Below, piece after piece: positions 9,280-16,771 of a stretch of 44,564 nucleotides of DNA (position 1 is the first letter of the stretch; each line of letters starts with the position of its first letter). The translations under genes were made by a program, and so were the position numbers. This DNA is from Clostridiaceae bacterium (GTDB lineage: Bacteria; Bacillota; Clostridia; Peptostreptococcales; Natronincolaceae). The stretch lies in the NCBI GenBank assembly GCA_020832135.1, contig JAFIFG010000071.1, forward strand, positions 1 through 44,564. The letters are read 5' to 3'. The notes beneath the pieces were generated by a model that had not been told where the DNA came from, did no database searches, and worked only from the letters and a program-made list of their open reading frames with translations.

Positions 9280-10271
9280 TATAAGATATGACTTGATTCA
9301 GTTGGGGTTTTTATTCCTACTAGATAGCTACACCCTAAGTATATACCACTAAAAATAAAAACAAACCAAAAGGTTACAAATCTTAAAGTTAGTGCTAATG
9401 CCATACCATTAGATGCCTCTACCCCCATTGGTATTAAAAGAAGAATCATACTTCCTTCGAAAGTCCCTATCCCTCCAGGCAAAAGAGGCAGCATGCCAAC
9501 CATATAGGTTAAATAAGTGACGACTGCCATAGCTACAAAACTAATATTGATATCCAAGCTTCTTGCTATAAAGTAAGCCTTGAGGGCAAAAAAGCTCCAT
9601 ATAAAAATAGACAATCCTACTTGCTTATAAATGCCTTTTTTATTTAATGCAAACTGTTTTATAGTCTCTGTAAACATCTCAATTCCACCATTGAGTTTCT
9701 CTTTGGTTGTGCTTTTCAAAGGAATAATTTTGAGAAGCTTCCCAAGTCTTCCTGGTGATAGGGTGAAAAATATTAACCCTATGATTATAGCAATTAATAT
9801 GAAACAACTAAATAATATGCTATTTATGTTAGCACCAACATCTTTAACAGAGAAGGAGAACCATATCATAGATACTATATTTAATACTAAGAATATTGTG
9901 ATACTAATGATTTTCTGAAGCATAACTAAAGCTGCTGACTTTCCTGTAGAAAAGCCTATTTCACGCTTTAATAACATAACCTTCGTAGCCTCTCCACCAG
10001 CCTTAACAGAGGGGGTAATGCTTTCAACAAAGGTTCCCATCATATTTATATAAAATAGTTTTCTGAAGGCTATTTTTTCTCCTAATTGTCGACTTAGACT
10101 ATACCACTGAAAATTAATTAATACTATTGTCACTATTTGTAATAAACATGCTACTATTAGTAGCATAGGATTTATATTAGCTACACTCTCCCATACTTTA
10201 TAAAAGTCAGCCTGCCAAAATATTACTATTGCCAGTAGTATTCCGATTAAAGGCAGTAGCAGTTTTTTCAT
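9279..10271 (-). CDS. YbhN/UPF0104 family flippase-like membrane protein
   Basis: A 330-residue integral membrane protein with about eight predicted helices, of the lysylphosphatidylglycerol synthase N-terminal/UPF0104 family. Family landmarks are SLSRQLGEKIAFRKLFYINMMGTFVESITPS (the polar VESITPSVKAGGEA segment) and GMLPLLPGGIGTFEGSM near the C terminus. Members are proposed to move lipids or lipid-linked sugars across the membrane. The start has GAGGAG 13 bases upstream and overlaps the preceding methyltransferase gene by 65 bp, which suggests translational coupling. The two are probably co-transcribed, so the methyltransferase may act on a lipid or a transported metabolite; that is inference. 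Confidence 0.87.
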   Translation of the reverse strand: MKKLLLPLIGILLAIVIFWQADFYKVWESVANINPMLLIVACLLQIVTIVLINFQWYSLSRQLGEKIAFRKLFYINMMGTFVESITPSVKAGGEATKVMLLKREIGFSTGKSAALVMLQKIISITIFLVLNIVSMIWFSFSVKDVGANINSILFSCFILIAIIIGLIFFTLSPGRLGKLLKIIPLKSTTKEKLNGGIEMFTETIKQFALNKKGIYKQVGLSIFIWSFFALKAYFIARSLDINISFVAMAVVTYLTYMVGMLPLLPGGIGTFEGSMILLLIPMGVEASNGMALALTLRFVTFWFVFIFSGIYLGCSYLVGIKTPTESSHIL

Positions 10272-10842
10272 TGTTCAATCGCTCCTCATCTTTAATAAAA
10301 AGCAGTGTTGCTTTTGTATTAGAGTACTTTTGTTGAACAGCTTCGCACTTACTACAGTACCCTTTTCCTTGTATAGATTTGTAAAAGCTTTTTATTAAGG
10401 TTTTAGGACTACGAACTAATATTCTAATATTGTTTTCACTGTTTTTGAGAAGATTTTTTACAATTTTATCTTGAGGGTAAGCCTGTAGTGCCACATGAAC
10501 AACAGAAAATCCCGATGGGTCTACTTCCTCTCCAGATGCCTTTATAACCTTAACCTTTTCACTTAAATCTAATTTTTTTATTAGTCTTTTAGAATTTTCT
10601 ACAGCACACGGGTCCATGTCTATAACTTGTACATATGCCCCTGTTCTGCTGGCTATTTCCATGGCGGTACAGGGAAAAGATCCCCCCCCTATACATAATA
10701 CCTTATCTTTACTAGAAATTTCCCCCAGTGAAATTTCTCTTTCTACAATATTTTTATAATAAAGTCTTAAAAAACTATTACTCATTGGAAAAAAAGACAA
10801 TACTTTTTCCAACTCTTTTGTAAGTAATGCTACAGCCCCCAT
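10207..10842 (-). CDS. Nicotianamine synthase-like SAM-dependent enzyme
   Basis: A 211-residue Rossmann-fold SAM-binding protein. The SAM motif reads KVLCIGGGSFPCTAMEIASRTG, followed by the acidic ribose-binding strand VQVIDMDPCAVENSKRLIKKL and KVKVIKASGEEVD. The FPCTAMEIA pattern and the spacing to DxDP are those of nicotianamine synthase and the staphylopine/pseudopaline aminobutyryl transferases (CntL type), rather than ordinary methyltransferases. The last 20 residues overlap the flippase gene in another frame and look unlike family sequence, so the conserved domain ends near residue 190. AGGTGG precedes the ATG. A metallophore-type product is possible; no opine dehydrogenase gene is nearby. 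Confidence 0.72.
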   Translation of the reverse strand: MGAVALLTKELEKVLSFFPMSNSFLRLYYKNIVEREISLGEISSKDKVLCIGGGSFPCTAMEIASRTGAYVQVIDMDPCAVENSKRLIKKLDLSEKVKVIKASGEEVDPSGFSVVHVALQAYPQDKIVKNLLKNSENNIRILVRSPKTLIKSFYKSIQGKGYCSKCEAVQQKYSNTKATLLFIKDEERLNNEKTATAFNRNTTGNSNILAG

Positions 10843-10958
10843 ATTTTAGCCCACCTTTTAATTTAATCTAAACATCTATAGTTGTATTAGATTTAATATG
10901 CTGTTGATATTTTATATCAAATAAGATTTTTTTCTGATTGAGATGATTATTCTAAAGT

Positions 10959-11001
10959 AACAGGGGTATTAGATTATTGTAAATAAGTCCATACCCCTGT
11001 T
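10959..11001 (-). terminator. Probable terminator after feoB
   Basis: AACAGGGGTAT (10959-10969) pairs perfectly with ATACCCCTGTT (10991-11001) across a 21-nt loop, starting five bases after the feoB stop codon. The minus-strand tail (ACTTTAGAAT) is only weakly T-rich, so confidence is moderate. Confidence 0.5.
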
Positions 11002-11005
11002 ATCA

Positions 11006-12772
11006 TTAAAATAATAGTGAAATATAAGTTACCGTATGATTAATCAATCCCCCAATAAAGAAGGCCAATACTATCGTAGATACACCTATGGCTAAAGAAA
11101 GCTTCAGACCAAATTCCTTAATTAAAACCCCTGCTACTGAAAGACAAGGAATGTAGAATAATGCCACTACAGACCCCACTAACAACTGTAGGGTTGACAG
11201 GTTTAAATCCAGTAGAGGAAGTACAGCTAATTCCCTTCTAATAACCCCTAACATCAATCCTAGAGTAGCCTCTGGTGGTAAGCCTAACCAACCAGTGGTT
11301 AAAGGCGCTACGTAACCACTAATAGAATTTAACATGCCAGTTTCTGCCACTAAAGCAGCAAACCCGACTCCCATCATCATAGGGACTTCTGCCTCCAGCA
11401 TAAATTCTTTTGTGCGAAGCCAGATTTTTTTAAAAAGTGAAGAGCCATCCGGCATTAATAAGTTAGGTATCTCCAAAAGCATAGGATCAGATTGTCCTGG
11501 TATAAATTTGTCCATTAAAATACCTGCAATCACAATGGCAATAAAGGAGATTAAGTATACTAATCCTAATAGTAGCAAGGAATGGTCTCCTAAAAGTGCT
11601 ATAAATGCTCCTGTTTGAGCTGCACAAGGTACAGCCAGTGATACTAGTGATGCAACAATGATTCTTTCTTTTTTAGTGGTGGCGGCTCTTGTTCCTAAAA
11701 TGGCTGGGACTGCACAGCCATATCCCATAATAATAGGAACTATATTACCACCTTGAATGCCGATACGTCTAAAGCTAGCATCCACCAACACCGCTAGTCG
11801 CGGTAGATATCCACTATCCTCTAAGAAGGATAGTACAATATAAAATAAAAATACATAAGGTAATATTAGTGCAAAAGGCCATTCTATACCTTTGACAAAA
11901 ACTCCATATTCTCCAACTAGAACATTATAAATAACACCCTCTGTTACGAAATTAGACACTAGCATCCTGAAAAAAGGTACAATCCAATTATGAACAAGGG
12001 GTAAAAATATCGCTGCCCTCAATCCTTTTCCTCCACCTACCACTACACCTAATGCCGTCATCAGTACAACGAATGCAATTGGTAACCCTGGAAATGGTTT
12101 TAAACATTGATCTCCTAGTTTCTCTAAAAAGGTAGGATGTCTGTGGTCCACTGTTTGTACCTCTTTAATGATTCTTCCTACCTCTTGCCATCTTTCATCT
12201 TCTGTTAAATCCACCTTTTCTGCAACATCTATCTCATTTCCTGCTACTTCCCAAGCTTTTTCCAATAAATCCCCTAAACCTATGTTTCGAATAGCTACAG
12301 TTGATATAACTGGATTGCCCAGTTCTCTTTCTAGTTTTTGTACATCTATATCTACCCCTTGTCTTCTAGCTACATCTATCAAGTTAAGAGCAAAAACAAC
12401 AGGTATATTATATTCTTTAATCTGGAAAGCAAAGTTTAAATTTCTCTCTAGATTGGTGGCATCCAACACACATATAACCACATCTGCTGACTCTTCCTTT
12501 AAAAAATCAACTGCTACTTCCTCTGCTACAGATGTTGCTTCTAAGGAGTAGGTACCTGGCACATCTATCAAAACACCCTTTTTATCCTTGTAGCGTATAC
12601 CACCCTTTGTATAGCTTACTGTAGTTCCTGTGTAGTTGGCAGACATTACATCCATACCGGTTAATTTTGAAAAAACTACACTTTTTCCTACATTGGGATT
12701 CCCCATTAATAGGATTTTCAAATCATCTTTTTCAATATGTATATCTGCTTCCTTTGAAGTATGACAACCCAA
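11006..12772 (-). CDS. feoB: Ferrous iron transporter B
   Basis: A 588-residue Fe(II) transporter with an N-terminal GTPase domain (G1 GNPNVGKS near residue 24, G3 DVPGTYS, G4 NLID) followed by the membrane domain with two Gate regions (EDSGYLPRLAVLVD ... NIVPIIMGYGCAVPAILGTRA, and VIRRELAVLPLLD). It is shorter than E. coli FeoB (about 770 residues) and begins with MGCHTSKEADIH, so it carries one extra N-terminal cysteine. The start is TTG directly after the feoA stop, with GGGAGG eight bases upstream. It forms an operon with feoA under the Fur-type operator and imports ferrous iron, the available form for an anaerobe. Confidence 0.96.
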   Translation of the reverse strand: MGCHTSKEADIHIEKDDLKILLMGNPNVGKSVVFSKLTGMDVMSANYTGTTVSYTKGGIRYKDKKGVLIDVPGTYSLEATSVAEEVAVDFLKEESADVVICVLDATNLERNLNFAFQIKEYNIPVVFALNLIDVARRQGVDIDVQKLERELGNPVISTVAIRNIGLGDLLEKAWEVAGNEIDVAEKVDLTEDERWQEVGRIIKEVQTVDHRHPTFLEKLGDQCLKPFPGLPIAFVVLMTALGVVVGGGKGLRAAIFLPLVHNWIVPFFRMLVSNFVTEGVIYNVLVGEYGVFVKGIEWPFALILPYVFLFYIVLSFLEDSGYLPRLAVLVDASFRRIGIQGGNIVPIIMGYGCAVPAILGTRAATTKKERIIVASLVSLAVPCAAQTGAFIALLGDHSLLLLGLVYLISFIAIVIAGILMDKFIPGQSDPMLLEIPNLLMPDGSSLFKKIWLRTKEFMLEAEVPMMMGVGFAALVAETGMLNSISGYVAPLTTGWLGLPPEATLGLMLGVIRRELAVLPLLDLNLSTLQLLVGSVVALFYIPCLSVAGVLIKEFGLKLSLAIGVSTIVLAFFIGGLINHTVTYISLLF

Positions 12773-12988
12773 TTATTGTACCTCCCTAACTAAAATCTGT
12801 TGCGCTACATCCCTTGCTATAGCTACACTTCTTTTCCCCATTTCAATCACCACAGGCCCACCAAAAGGTTGCTTTGACTTAATACAAACCGTCATTCCTT
12901 CACGAACTCCAATAGATTTTAACAAATTAATCTGTGGTAACTTTTCTATGATACATTTAAAGTTTATTTTAGAATTATACAAAGACAT
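12773..12988 (-). CDS. feoA: Ferrous iron transport protein A
   Basis: A 71-residue SH3-like FeoA protein (INLLKSIGVREGMTVCIK ... FGGPVVIEMGKRSVAIARDVAQQILV), which binds FeoB and modulates transport. I place the start at 12988 (MSLYNSKINF): GGAGG lies eight bases upstream, and the length fits FeoA. An in-frame ATG at 13033 would give 86 residues, but it lies inside the Fur-type operator and has no properly spaced ribosome site, so it is very unlikely to be used. Confidence 0.92.
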   Translation of the reverse strand: MSLYNSKINFKCIIEKLPQINLLKSIGVREGMTVCIKSKQPFGGPVVIEMGKRSVAIARDVAQQILVREVQ

Positions 12989-13018
12989 TGCCATCCCCTC
13001 CATTAATTGAGATTGATT

Positions 13019-13037
13019 GATAATGATTTTCATTCCT
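13019..13037 (-). promoter_or_regulatory. Fur-type operator of feoAB
   Basis: Read on the minus strand, AGGAATGAAAATCATTATC matches the 19-bp Fur consensus GATAATGATAATCATTATC at 15 positions. It lies immediately downstream of the predicted -10 and covers the transcription start, an ideal place for iron-dependent repression. The regulator itself is not in the window. Confidence 0.8.
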
Positions 13038-13046
13038 TTGGTTAAA

Positions 13047-13075
13047 ATCTTATCACATTTCTACTAGGATAGCAA
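13047..13075 (-). promoter_or_regulatory. feoAB promoter
   Basis: -35 TTGCTA (13070-13075) and -10 TAAGAT (13047-13052) with a 17-bp spacer and a TG extension just before the -10. The start point is expected near 13040, next to the Fur-type operator. Confidence 0.72.
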
Positions 13076-13127
13076 TAATTTTTCAGGATTTTTATAGGGT
13101 TTAAGAAAAATTTCTTTTAGGATACTT

Positions 13128-13164
13128 TTTAAATCAAATCTGTGTTAAAATATAATCATTATTG
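13128..13164 (+). promoter_or_regulatory. rubrerythrin promoter with embedded PerR-like box
   Basis: A perfect -10 TATAAT (13151-13156) lies 17 bp after a weak -35 TTTAAA (13128-13133). The -10 is part of ATATAATCATTATTG, which matches the PerR box TTATAATnATTATAA at 11 of 14 specified positions. A PerR-type repressor bound here would block the -10 directly. Confidence 0.62.
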
Positions 13165-13190
13165 TGTTACCAATATTGGAGGGGATATGA

Positions 13191-13598
13191 ATGGCATCGT
13201 TAAAAGGAACAAAAACAGAAGCAAATCTATGGACAGCCTTTGCTGGAGAAAGTCAAACTAGAAATAAATACACCTATTTTTCCGAAATGGCTAAAACAGA
13301 AGGGTATGAAAATATAGCAACAGTTTTCGAAACCATTGCCAACCAAGAAAGGGAACATGCAAAGCATGTTTTAAATTATTTAAATGGCATAAGGGATACG
13401 GAAACAAATCTAAAGGTCGCATCTCAAAGTGAAAATTATGAGGGAGACACTATGTATGCAGAGTTTTCCAAAGTAGCTCGAAGCGAAGGCTTAGATGAAA
13501 TTGCAGATTTTTTTGAAAAAGTAGCAGCAGTAGAGCTAGAGCATGAAAAAGTGTTTCAATCTTTATTAAAGCGACTTCAAGAAAATAATAGACTTTAA
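13191..13598 (+). CDS. Rubrerythrin-type diiron protein lacking the rubredoxin domain
   Basis: A 135-residue ferritin-like four-helix protein. Diiron ligands are recognisable in AFAGESQTRNKYTYF (E20), ANQEREHAKHVL (ExxH) and AAVELEHEKVFQ (ExxH), with a further glutamate in the second half. Classical rubrerythrin has about 190 residues with a C-terminal rubredoxin-like FeCys4 domain; here the protein stops after the four-helix bundle and has no cysteine, as in the erythrin/sulerythrin group. Its likely role is peroxide reduction with electrons from a separate rubredoxin. GGAGGGG precedes the ATG. It is divergent from feoAB and has a PerR-like box in its promoter. Confidence 0.93.
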   Translation: MASLKGTKTEANLWTAFAGESQTRNKYTYFSEMAKTEGYENIATVFETIANQEREHAKHVLNYLNGIRDTETNLKVASQSENYEGDTMYAEFSKVARSEGLDEIADFFEKVAAVELEHEKVFQSLLKRLQENNRL

Positions 13599-13602
13599 TC
13601 TT

Positions 13603-13635
13603 AAAAAGGAGAGACTTATTCTCTCCTTTTTTTAT
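13603..13635. terminator. Bidirectional terminator between rubrerythrin and the DUF1461 gene
   Basis: AAAAAGGAGAG (13603-13613) pairs with CTCTCCTTTTT (13621-13631) around a 7-nt loop, with T runs on both strands. The stop codon of the minus-strand gene lies in the loop. Confidence 0.85.
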
Positions 13636-14296
13636 GATATAAATACCCAACTATACCTACCACTACAATACTTCCTATATAAATTATTGCAATGTTTAGG
13701 GCAGTATTATAGAAAAATTCCTGTGGTAGCATTTGAATTAATATTTCTTTATCTGGATCTAATAACCAAAGGTCATTATCAAAAAAGATGTAGTGAAAAT
13801 AATCAAAATATCTTTGGAAGTTTATATGCATTAGTAAAAACAATAGAATGATTAAGTCAACATTGGCCATGGCGGTATACATAGCGGCCTTTGATAAATT
13901 TCTTCGCCAATATCTATCGGTCCTTATAAAAAGTAGTAGTACTAGTACGAGAGCCATAATTCCACTATTTCTTACCCATCGACCTGCGATAAAAAGATGC
14001 TTTACATCTACCATATGAAGCTTTTCTCTTTCTCCAAAGACTTCTCTTTCTTCGCCTTTAACAACAGCCTTTATGTCAAGATCATCTATATCCTCCTTTA
14101 GATAAGCTAATAGTTCTTCTGTTACATGTTGGAGATTCTCTTTATCCATTCCTGTAACCGTGGTAATATTATGTTTTTCATACTCCTTCATGTAATGATC
14201 TACATTAAAGGAAACCATCTCTACAGCTGTTAGCAACAGCACAATAGATAGCATTATTCCTAATAACACATAGCCAAAGACTTTTATTGTCTTCAT
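13616..14296 (-). CDS. DUF1461/TIGR01906 family integral membrane protein
   Basis: A 226-residue membrane protein with a helix at residues 7-27, a large extracytoplasmic loop (about 28-110) and three further helices (about 112-130, 145-163 and 198-220). The loop contains MVSFNVDHYMKEYEKHNI and VKHLFIAGRWVRNSG, and the segment LLDPDKEILIQMLPQEFFYNTA precedes the last helix; both are typical of the TIGR01906 family found in Clostridia and lactobacilli. No function is known. It lies 27 bp downstream of the selenocysteine glutaredoxin gene on the same strand and is probably co-transcribed with it. Confidence 0.85.
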   Translation of the reverse strand: MKTIKVFGYVLLGIMLSIVLLLTAVEMVSFNVDHYMKEYEKHNITTVTGMDKENLQHVTEELLAYLKEDIDDLDIKAVVKGEEREVFGEREKLHMVDVKHLFIAGRWVRNSGIMALVLVLLLFIRTDRYWRRNLSKAAMYTAMANVDLIILLFLLMHINFQRYFDYFHYIFFDNDLWLLDPDKEILIQMLPQEFFYNTALNIAIIYIGSIVVVGIVGYLYHKKRRE

Positions 14297-14323
14297 CTTT
14301 TTACTCCTTTTATTACCGACTTT

Positions 14324-14590
14324 TTATAGCAGCTGTTCCAATTCTTCTTCTTCGATCTCCACCATTACCTTATCATCAATAATTACAGTTGGTACCCCTA
14401 CTTTGCCTTGTTGCCTTATAACATCATAGGCAGGGTCATTATCTCTTATTTTCAAGAATCTTTTCAATGCACCAAAATCTGCGCTAATATCAAAGTAAGC
14501 AAATTTTATATCTTCTTTTTTTGAAAGAAACTCCTTCAATTTTGGACAAGCTGGTCACATGTGACTTCCATATACAATTACTTTTTTCAT
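14324..14590 (-). CDS. Glutaredoxin-like selenoprotein (Sec encoded by UGA)
   Basis: An 88-residue thioredoxin-fold redox protein once the in-frame TGA at 14555-14557 is read as selenocysteine. The start ATG at 14588-14590 has AAAGGA ten bases upstream and gives MKKVIVYGSHM-U-PACPKLKEF, so Sec replaces the first Cys of the CxxC active site (U-P-A-C). The rest matches small glutaredoxins, including the cis-Pro motif VGVPTVIIDD. Without recoding, only a fragment starting at TTG 14539 remains, which lacks the first strand and the catalytic residue. A hairpin with a G-initiated loop 21 nt after the UGA fits a bacterial SECIS. The selA/B/C/D genes should be elsewhere in the genome. Confidence 0.88.
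14521..14539 (-). promoter_or_regulatory. Candidate bacterial SECIS hairpin
   Basis: On the minus strand TTGAAG pairs with CTTTCAA (one bulged T) around the loop GAGTTT. The loop starts with G and begins 21 nt after the UGA, within the range known for bacterial SECIS elements. The stem is short and was paired by eye. Confidence 0.55.
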
Positions 14591-14871
14591 AGGTGTATCA
14601 TCCTTTCGTTCTTTTATCTCTTTATACTTCTATCTATACATTTTATACCAAAATCTCCTTCACCAAAACTCTTCCTCTAATTTTTATTGCTTAATCTATA
14701 TAATTTCTCCTATTATCTTTAAGTAAAATTCAAATATATTAAGGAAGTGTATTTGAAAACATTACAGTAACTTAAATTACCAAACTCTATTTTATCACCT
14801 TATTTGCTTTAGTTACATATTATAAAGCAAAAGAAAAAGTATCTTAGCATTTCTTAAAGGAGGTGAAAATA

Positions 14872-15051
14872 ATGACAGTTGAAGGTAAAAGAGGTTGGTT
14901 CCATAAAGATACCACACTATTATTTTTCTTCCTGCTATTGGTGATTATCTTCTGTAACTGCGGTATTTTCGGTGTAGCAAATGCTGATAGCTTACTGTTC
15001 TTCTTCCTTCTACTAGTTCTACTATTCGGAGGTAGATCCTTCTGGTGTTAG
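14872..15051 (+). CDS. Small hydrophobic membrane protein with an internal repeat
   Basis: A 59-residue protein with a strong ribosome site (AAAGGAGGTG) before the ATG at 14872; the upstream in-frame GTG at 14863 is part of that site. Two nearly identical hydrophobic stretches, LLFFFLLLVIIF and LLFFFLLLVLLF, flank a short linker CNCGIFGVANADS, and the end reads GGRSFWC. The product is probably a helical hairpin in the membrane. Similar short FFFLLLV / CNCG proteins occur in spore-forming Clostridia and may relate to sporulation; I cannot assign a function. It is monocistronic and followed by a strong terminator. Confidence 0.75.
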   Translation: MTVEGKRGWFHKDTTLLFFFLLLVIIFCNCGIFGVANADSLLFFFLLLVLLFGGRSFWC

Positions 15052-15063
15052 AACATTACAAAA

Positions 15064-15100
15064 GGTGGTTCTTTATAAAGAACCACCGCTTTTTTTATTT
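15064..15100. terminator. Bidirectional intrinsic terminator
   Basis: GGTGGTTCTTT (15064-15074) pairs with AAAGAACCACC (15077-15087). It is followed by GCTTTTTTTATTT on the plus strand and by TTTTGT on the minus strand. It ends the small hydrophobic gene and the riboswitch-controlled thiamine operon. Confidence 0.9.
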
Positions 15101-15371
15101 ACTGCTGACAACCACATATATTAGATAGCATCATATTGATGGTAAAGTTACAATTTGCCCCTGTCATAGTATCATAGACATCCTTTACAAGTTTAAAGAT
15201 AGCTTCTGAATTACCCCTGATAGTAGTGGACAATATGCCTACTTCCACCTCTACGGGATAAGACTTGATAATCTTCAACACCATATTAATGTCTCCTATA
15301 TAATTGTCGGAGTTAATAGGAAAATAAGTGATCTCACAGGAGGCTAAAGTTCCTTTTTGTATAGAGTGCAT
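15099..15371 (-). CDS. YkoF-like thiamine/hydroxymethylpyrimidine-binding protein (single domain)
   Basis: A 90-residue protein resembling one half of YkoF, the B. subtilis thiamine/HMP-binding protein: SCEITYFPINSDNYIGDINMVLKIIKSYPVEVEVGILSTTIRGNSEAIFKLVKDVY. The GILSTTIRG segment is equivalent to the GPMSTTI region that lines the ligand site. It is the last gene of the TPP-riboswitch operon and overlaps the methyltransferase by 28 bp. GGGGAGG six bases before its ATG supports this start. Together with the first gene of the operon it gives two YkoF-fold proteins flanking one ABC transporter. A role in holding pyrimidine precursors in the cytoplasm is inferred. Confidence 0.72.
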   Translation of the reverse strand: MHSIQKGTLASCEITYFPINSDNYIGDINMVLKIIKSYPVEVEVGILSTTIRGNSEAIFKLVKDVYDTMTGANCNFTINMMLSNICGCQQ

Positions 15372-16021
15372 ATAAATCCTCCCCTTTCACTATTGGATAG
15401 ATGTTGTTCCTTCTCCATAGTAACTTCTTCATCGGGGGTATCCGGTGGAATAAACAAACACTCTCCACTATTGATTAGATTTTTTCTATCTAGGGCTTCC
15501 ATTTCTTCTAGTGTTTTAAAATCAGCATATTTAAATACTGTCTCCTCTTGAAAACTTTTTGACATATACAATCTACCCCAACTACTGTTCTTGTGAATGG
15601 TGCCTATTAATAGCTGTCCCTCTGACTTTAACACTCTATACATTTCTTTATAGGCCTTAGCCGGCTCCTTTATAAATTCAAAGGCCGCCATAGAAAACAC
15701 CGCATCAAACTGATTTGCTTCAAAATTTAGATCATATACATCCATATTATGAAAAACAATGTCTAGGCCCTCTTGCTTTACCTTTTCCCTGGCTATATCA
15801 AGCATTTCATCAGAAAGGTCAACCCCCACTACGGTGCAACCCATTTTAGCCAATTTAATACTAAAATTTCCTGTTCCACACCCGATATCTAATACCTTCA
15901 TATCCTTTTCAGGTCTAAACATACTGAAGGCAAGGTCCGTTTCTACCTGATCTACGAATCTACCCAATTTACTTTCATACCATTGGTCATAATCCATTGC
16001 TCTACTATCAAAAATCGCCAT
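15344..16021 (-). CDS. Class I SAM-dependent methyltransferase in the thiamine operon
   Basis: A 225-residue methyltransferase. The SAM-binding motif is VLDIGCGTGNFSIKLAKMG, with the acidic strand TVVGVDLSDEMLDIAREK, DVYDLNFEANQFDAVFSMAAFEF (motif II region) and YRVLKSEGQLLIGTIHK. It belongs to the broad Methyltransf_11/UbiE-like group; the substrate is unknown. AGGAGG precedes the ATG. It is embedded in the TPP-riboswitch operon between the ABC ATPase (11-bp gap) and the YkoF-like gene (28-bp overlap), so its substrate is plausibly a thiamine precursor or breakdown product; that is inference. Confidence 0.87.
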   Translation of the reverse strand: MAIFDSRAMDYDQWYESKLGRFVDQVETDLAFSMFRPEKDMKVLDIGCGTGNFSIKLAKMGCTVVGVDLSDEMLDIAREKVKQEGLDIVFHNMDVYDLNFEANQFDAVFSMAAFEFIKEPAKAYKEMYRVLKSEGQLLIGTIHKNSSWGRLYMSKSFQEETVFKYADFKTLEEMEALDRKNLINSGECLFIPPDTPDEEVTMEKEQHLSNSERGGFICTLYKKEL

Positions 16022-16032
16022 TGAAATTCCTC

Positions 16033-16767
16033 CTAAAGTAGATTTAAAATAGCTTCTTTTATTTTTATAAACGCTTCACATGTAAAAACTTTATCATCTC
16101 TAGGTCTTTCTATAGGTACATCAAAAACTTCCTTCACCTTTGCTGGTCGATCTGAAAGTACATAGATCTTATCGGATAAAAATATTGCTTCATCAATATC
16201 ATGGGTAATAAATAAGATAGATGCTTTTAGATTATCTAACACCTCCAGCAGCCATCGCTGCATTTTTCTTTTTGTAATGGCGTCCAACCCTCCAAAGGGC
16301 TCATCCAATAGCATAATATCTTGGGCAAAGAGATAAGTCCTCAATAATGCTGCCCTCTGTCGCATCCCCCCAGAAAGTTGATGAGGATAACGATCTTCAA
16401 AACCCTTCAAACCAAATAATTCAAAGTAAGGCGTGGCCTCTTTTTCTGCTGCTCTTTTTCCCGTACCCTTTAAAATAAGGGGTATGCTCACGTTTTCTAA
16501 TATAGTTCTCCATGGCATTAACAAGTCTTTTTGATACATATAACTTATCCTACCGGTTTTACCTGTATAATCTTCACCTTTAATCAGGATTGTTCCAGCA
16601 TCCGCCTGTTGTACCCCTGCTATAATATTAAAAAGTGTACTTTTGCCACTGCCACTGGGGCCTAATATACTAACAAACTGGTTTTCCTCAAGACTAAGGG
16701 AGACATGATCTAATGTATACAATGTATCAAAGGATTTCTTTATATTACAAACTTCAAGTTTTTTCAT
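16033..16767 (-). CDS. thiZ: ABC transporter ATPase for thiamine precursor uptake
   Basis: About 244 residues with Walker A GPSGSGKST, the Q-loop region YMYQKDLLMPWRTILENV, signature LSGGMRQRA, Walker B IMLLDEPFGGLD and the switch histidine in FITHDIDEAI. It belongs to the nitrate/sulfonate/taurine-type ATPases, which also power ThiXYZ. An ATG at 16794 lies nine codons upstream inside the substrate-binding protein gene, but MKKLEVCNIKKSFDTLYTLD is the natural N terminus of the family. Neither start has a strong ribosome site, so translation is probably coupled to the upstream gene. The name follows the operon context (TPP riboswitch, THI5-like binding protein). Confidence 0.87.
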   Translation of the reverse strand: MKKLEVCNIKKSFDTLYTLDHVSLSLEENQFVSILGPSGSGKSTLFNIIAGVQQADAGTILIKGEDYTGKTGRISYMYQKDLLMPWRTILENVSIPLILKGTGKRAAEKEATPYFELFGLKGFEDRYPHQLSGGMRQRAALLRTYLFAQDIMLLDEPFGGLDAITKRKMQRWLLEVLDNLKASILFITHDIDEAIFLSDKIYVLSDRPAKVKEVFDVPIERPRDDKVFTCEAFIKIKEAILNLL

Positions 16768-16771
16768 TTTG

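Noticed and set aside
12989-13033. Extended N terminus for FeoA
   Set aside because: It would place the start inside the Fur-type operator with no properly spaced ribosome site; ATG 12988 has GGAGG eight bases upstream.
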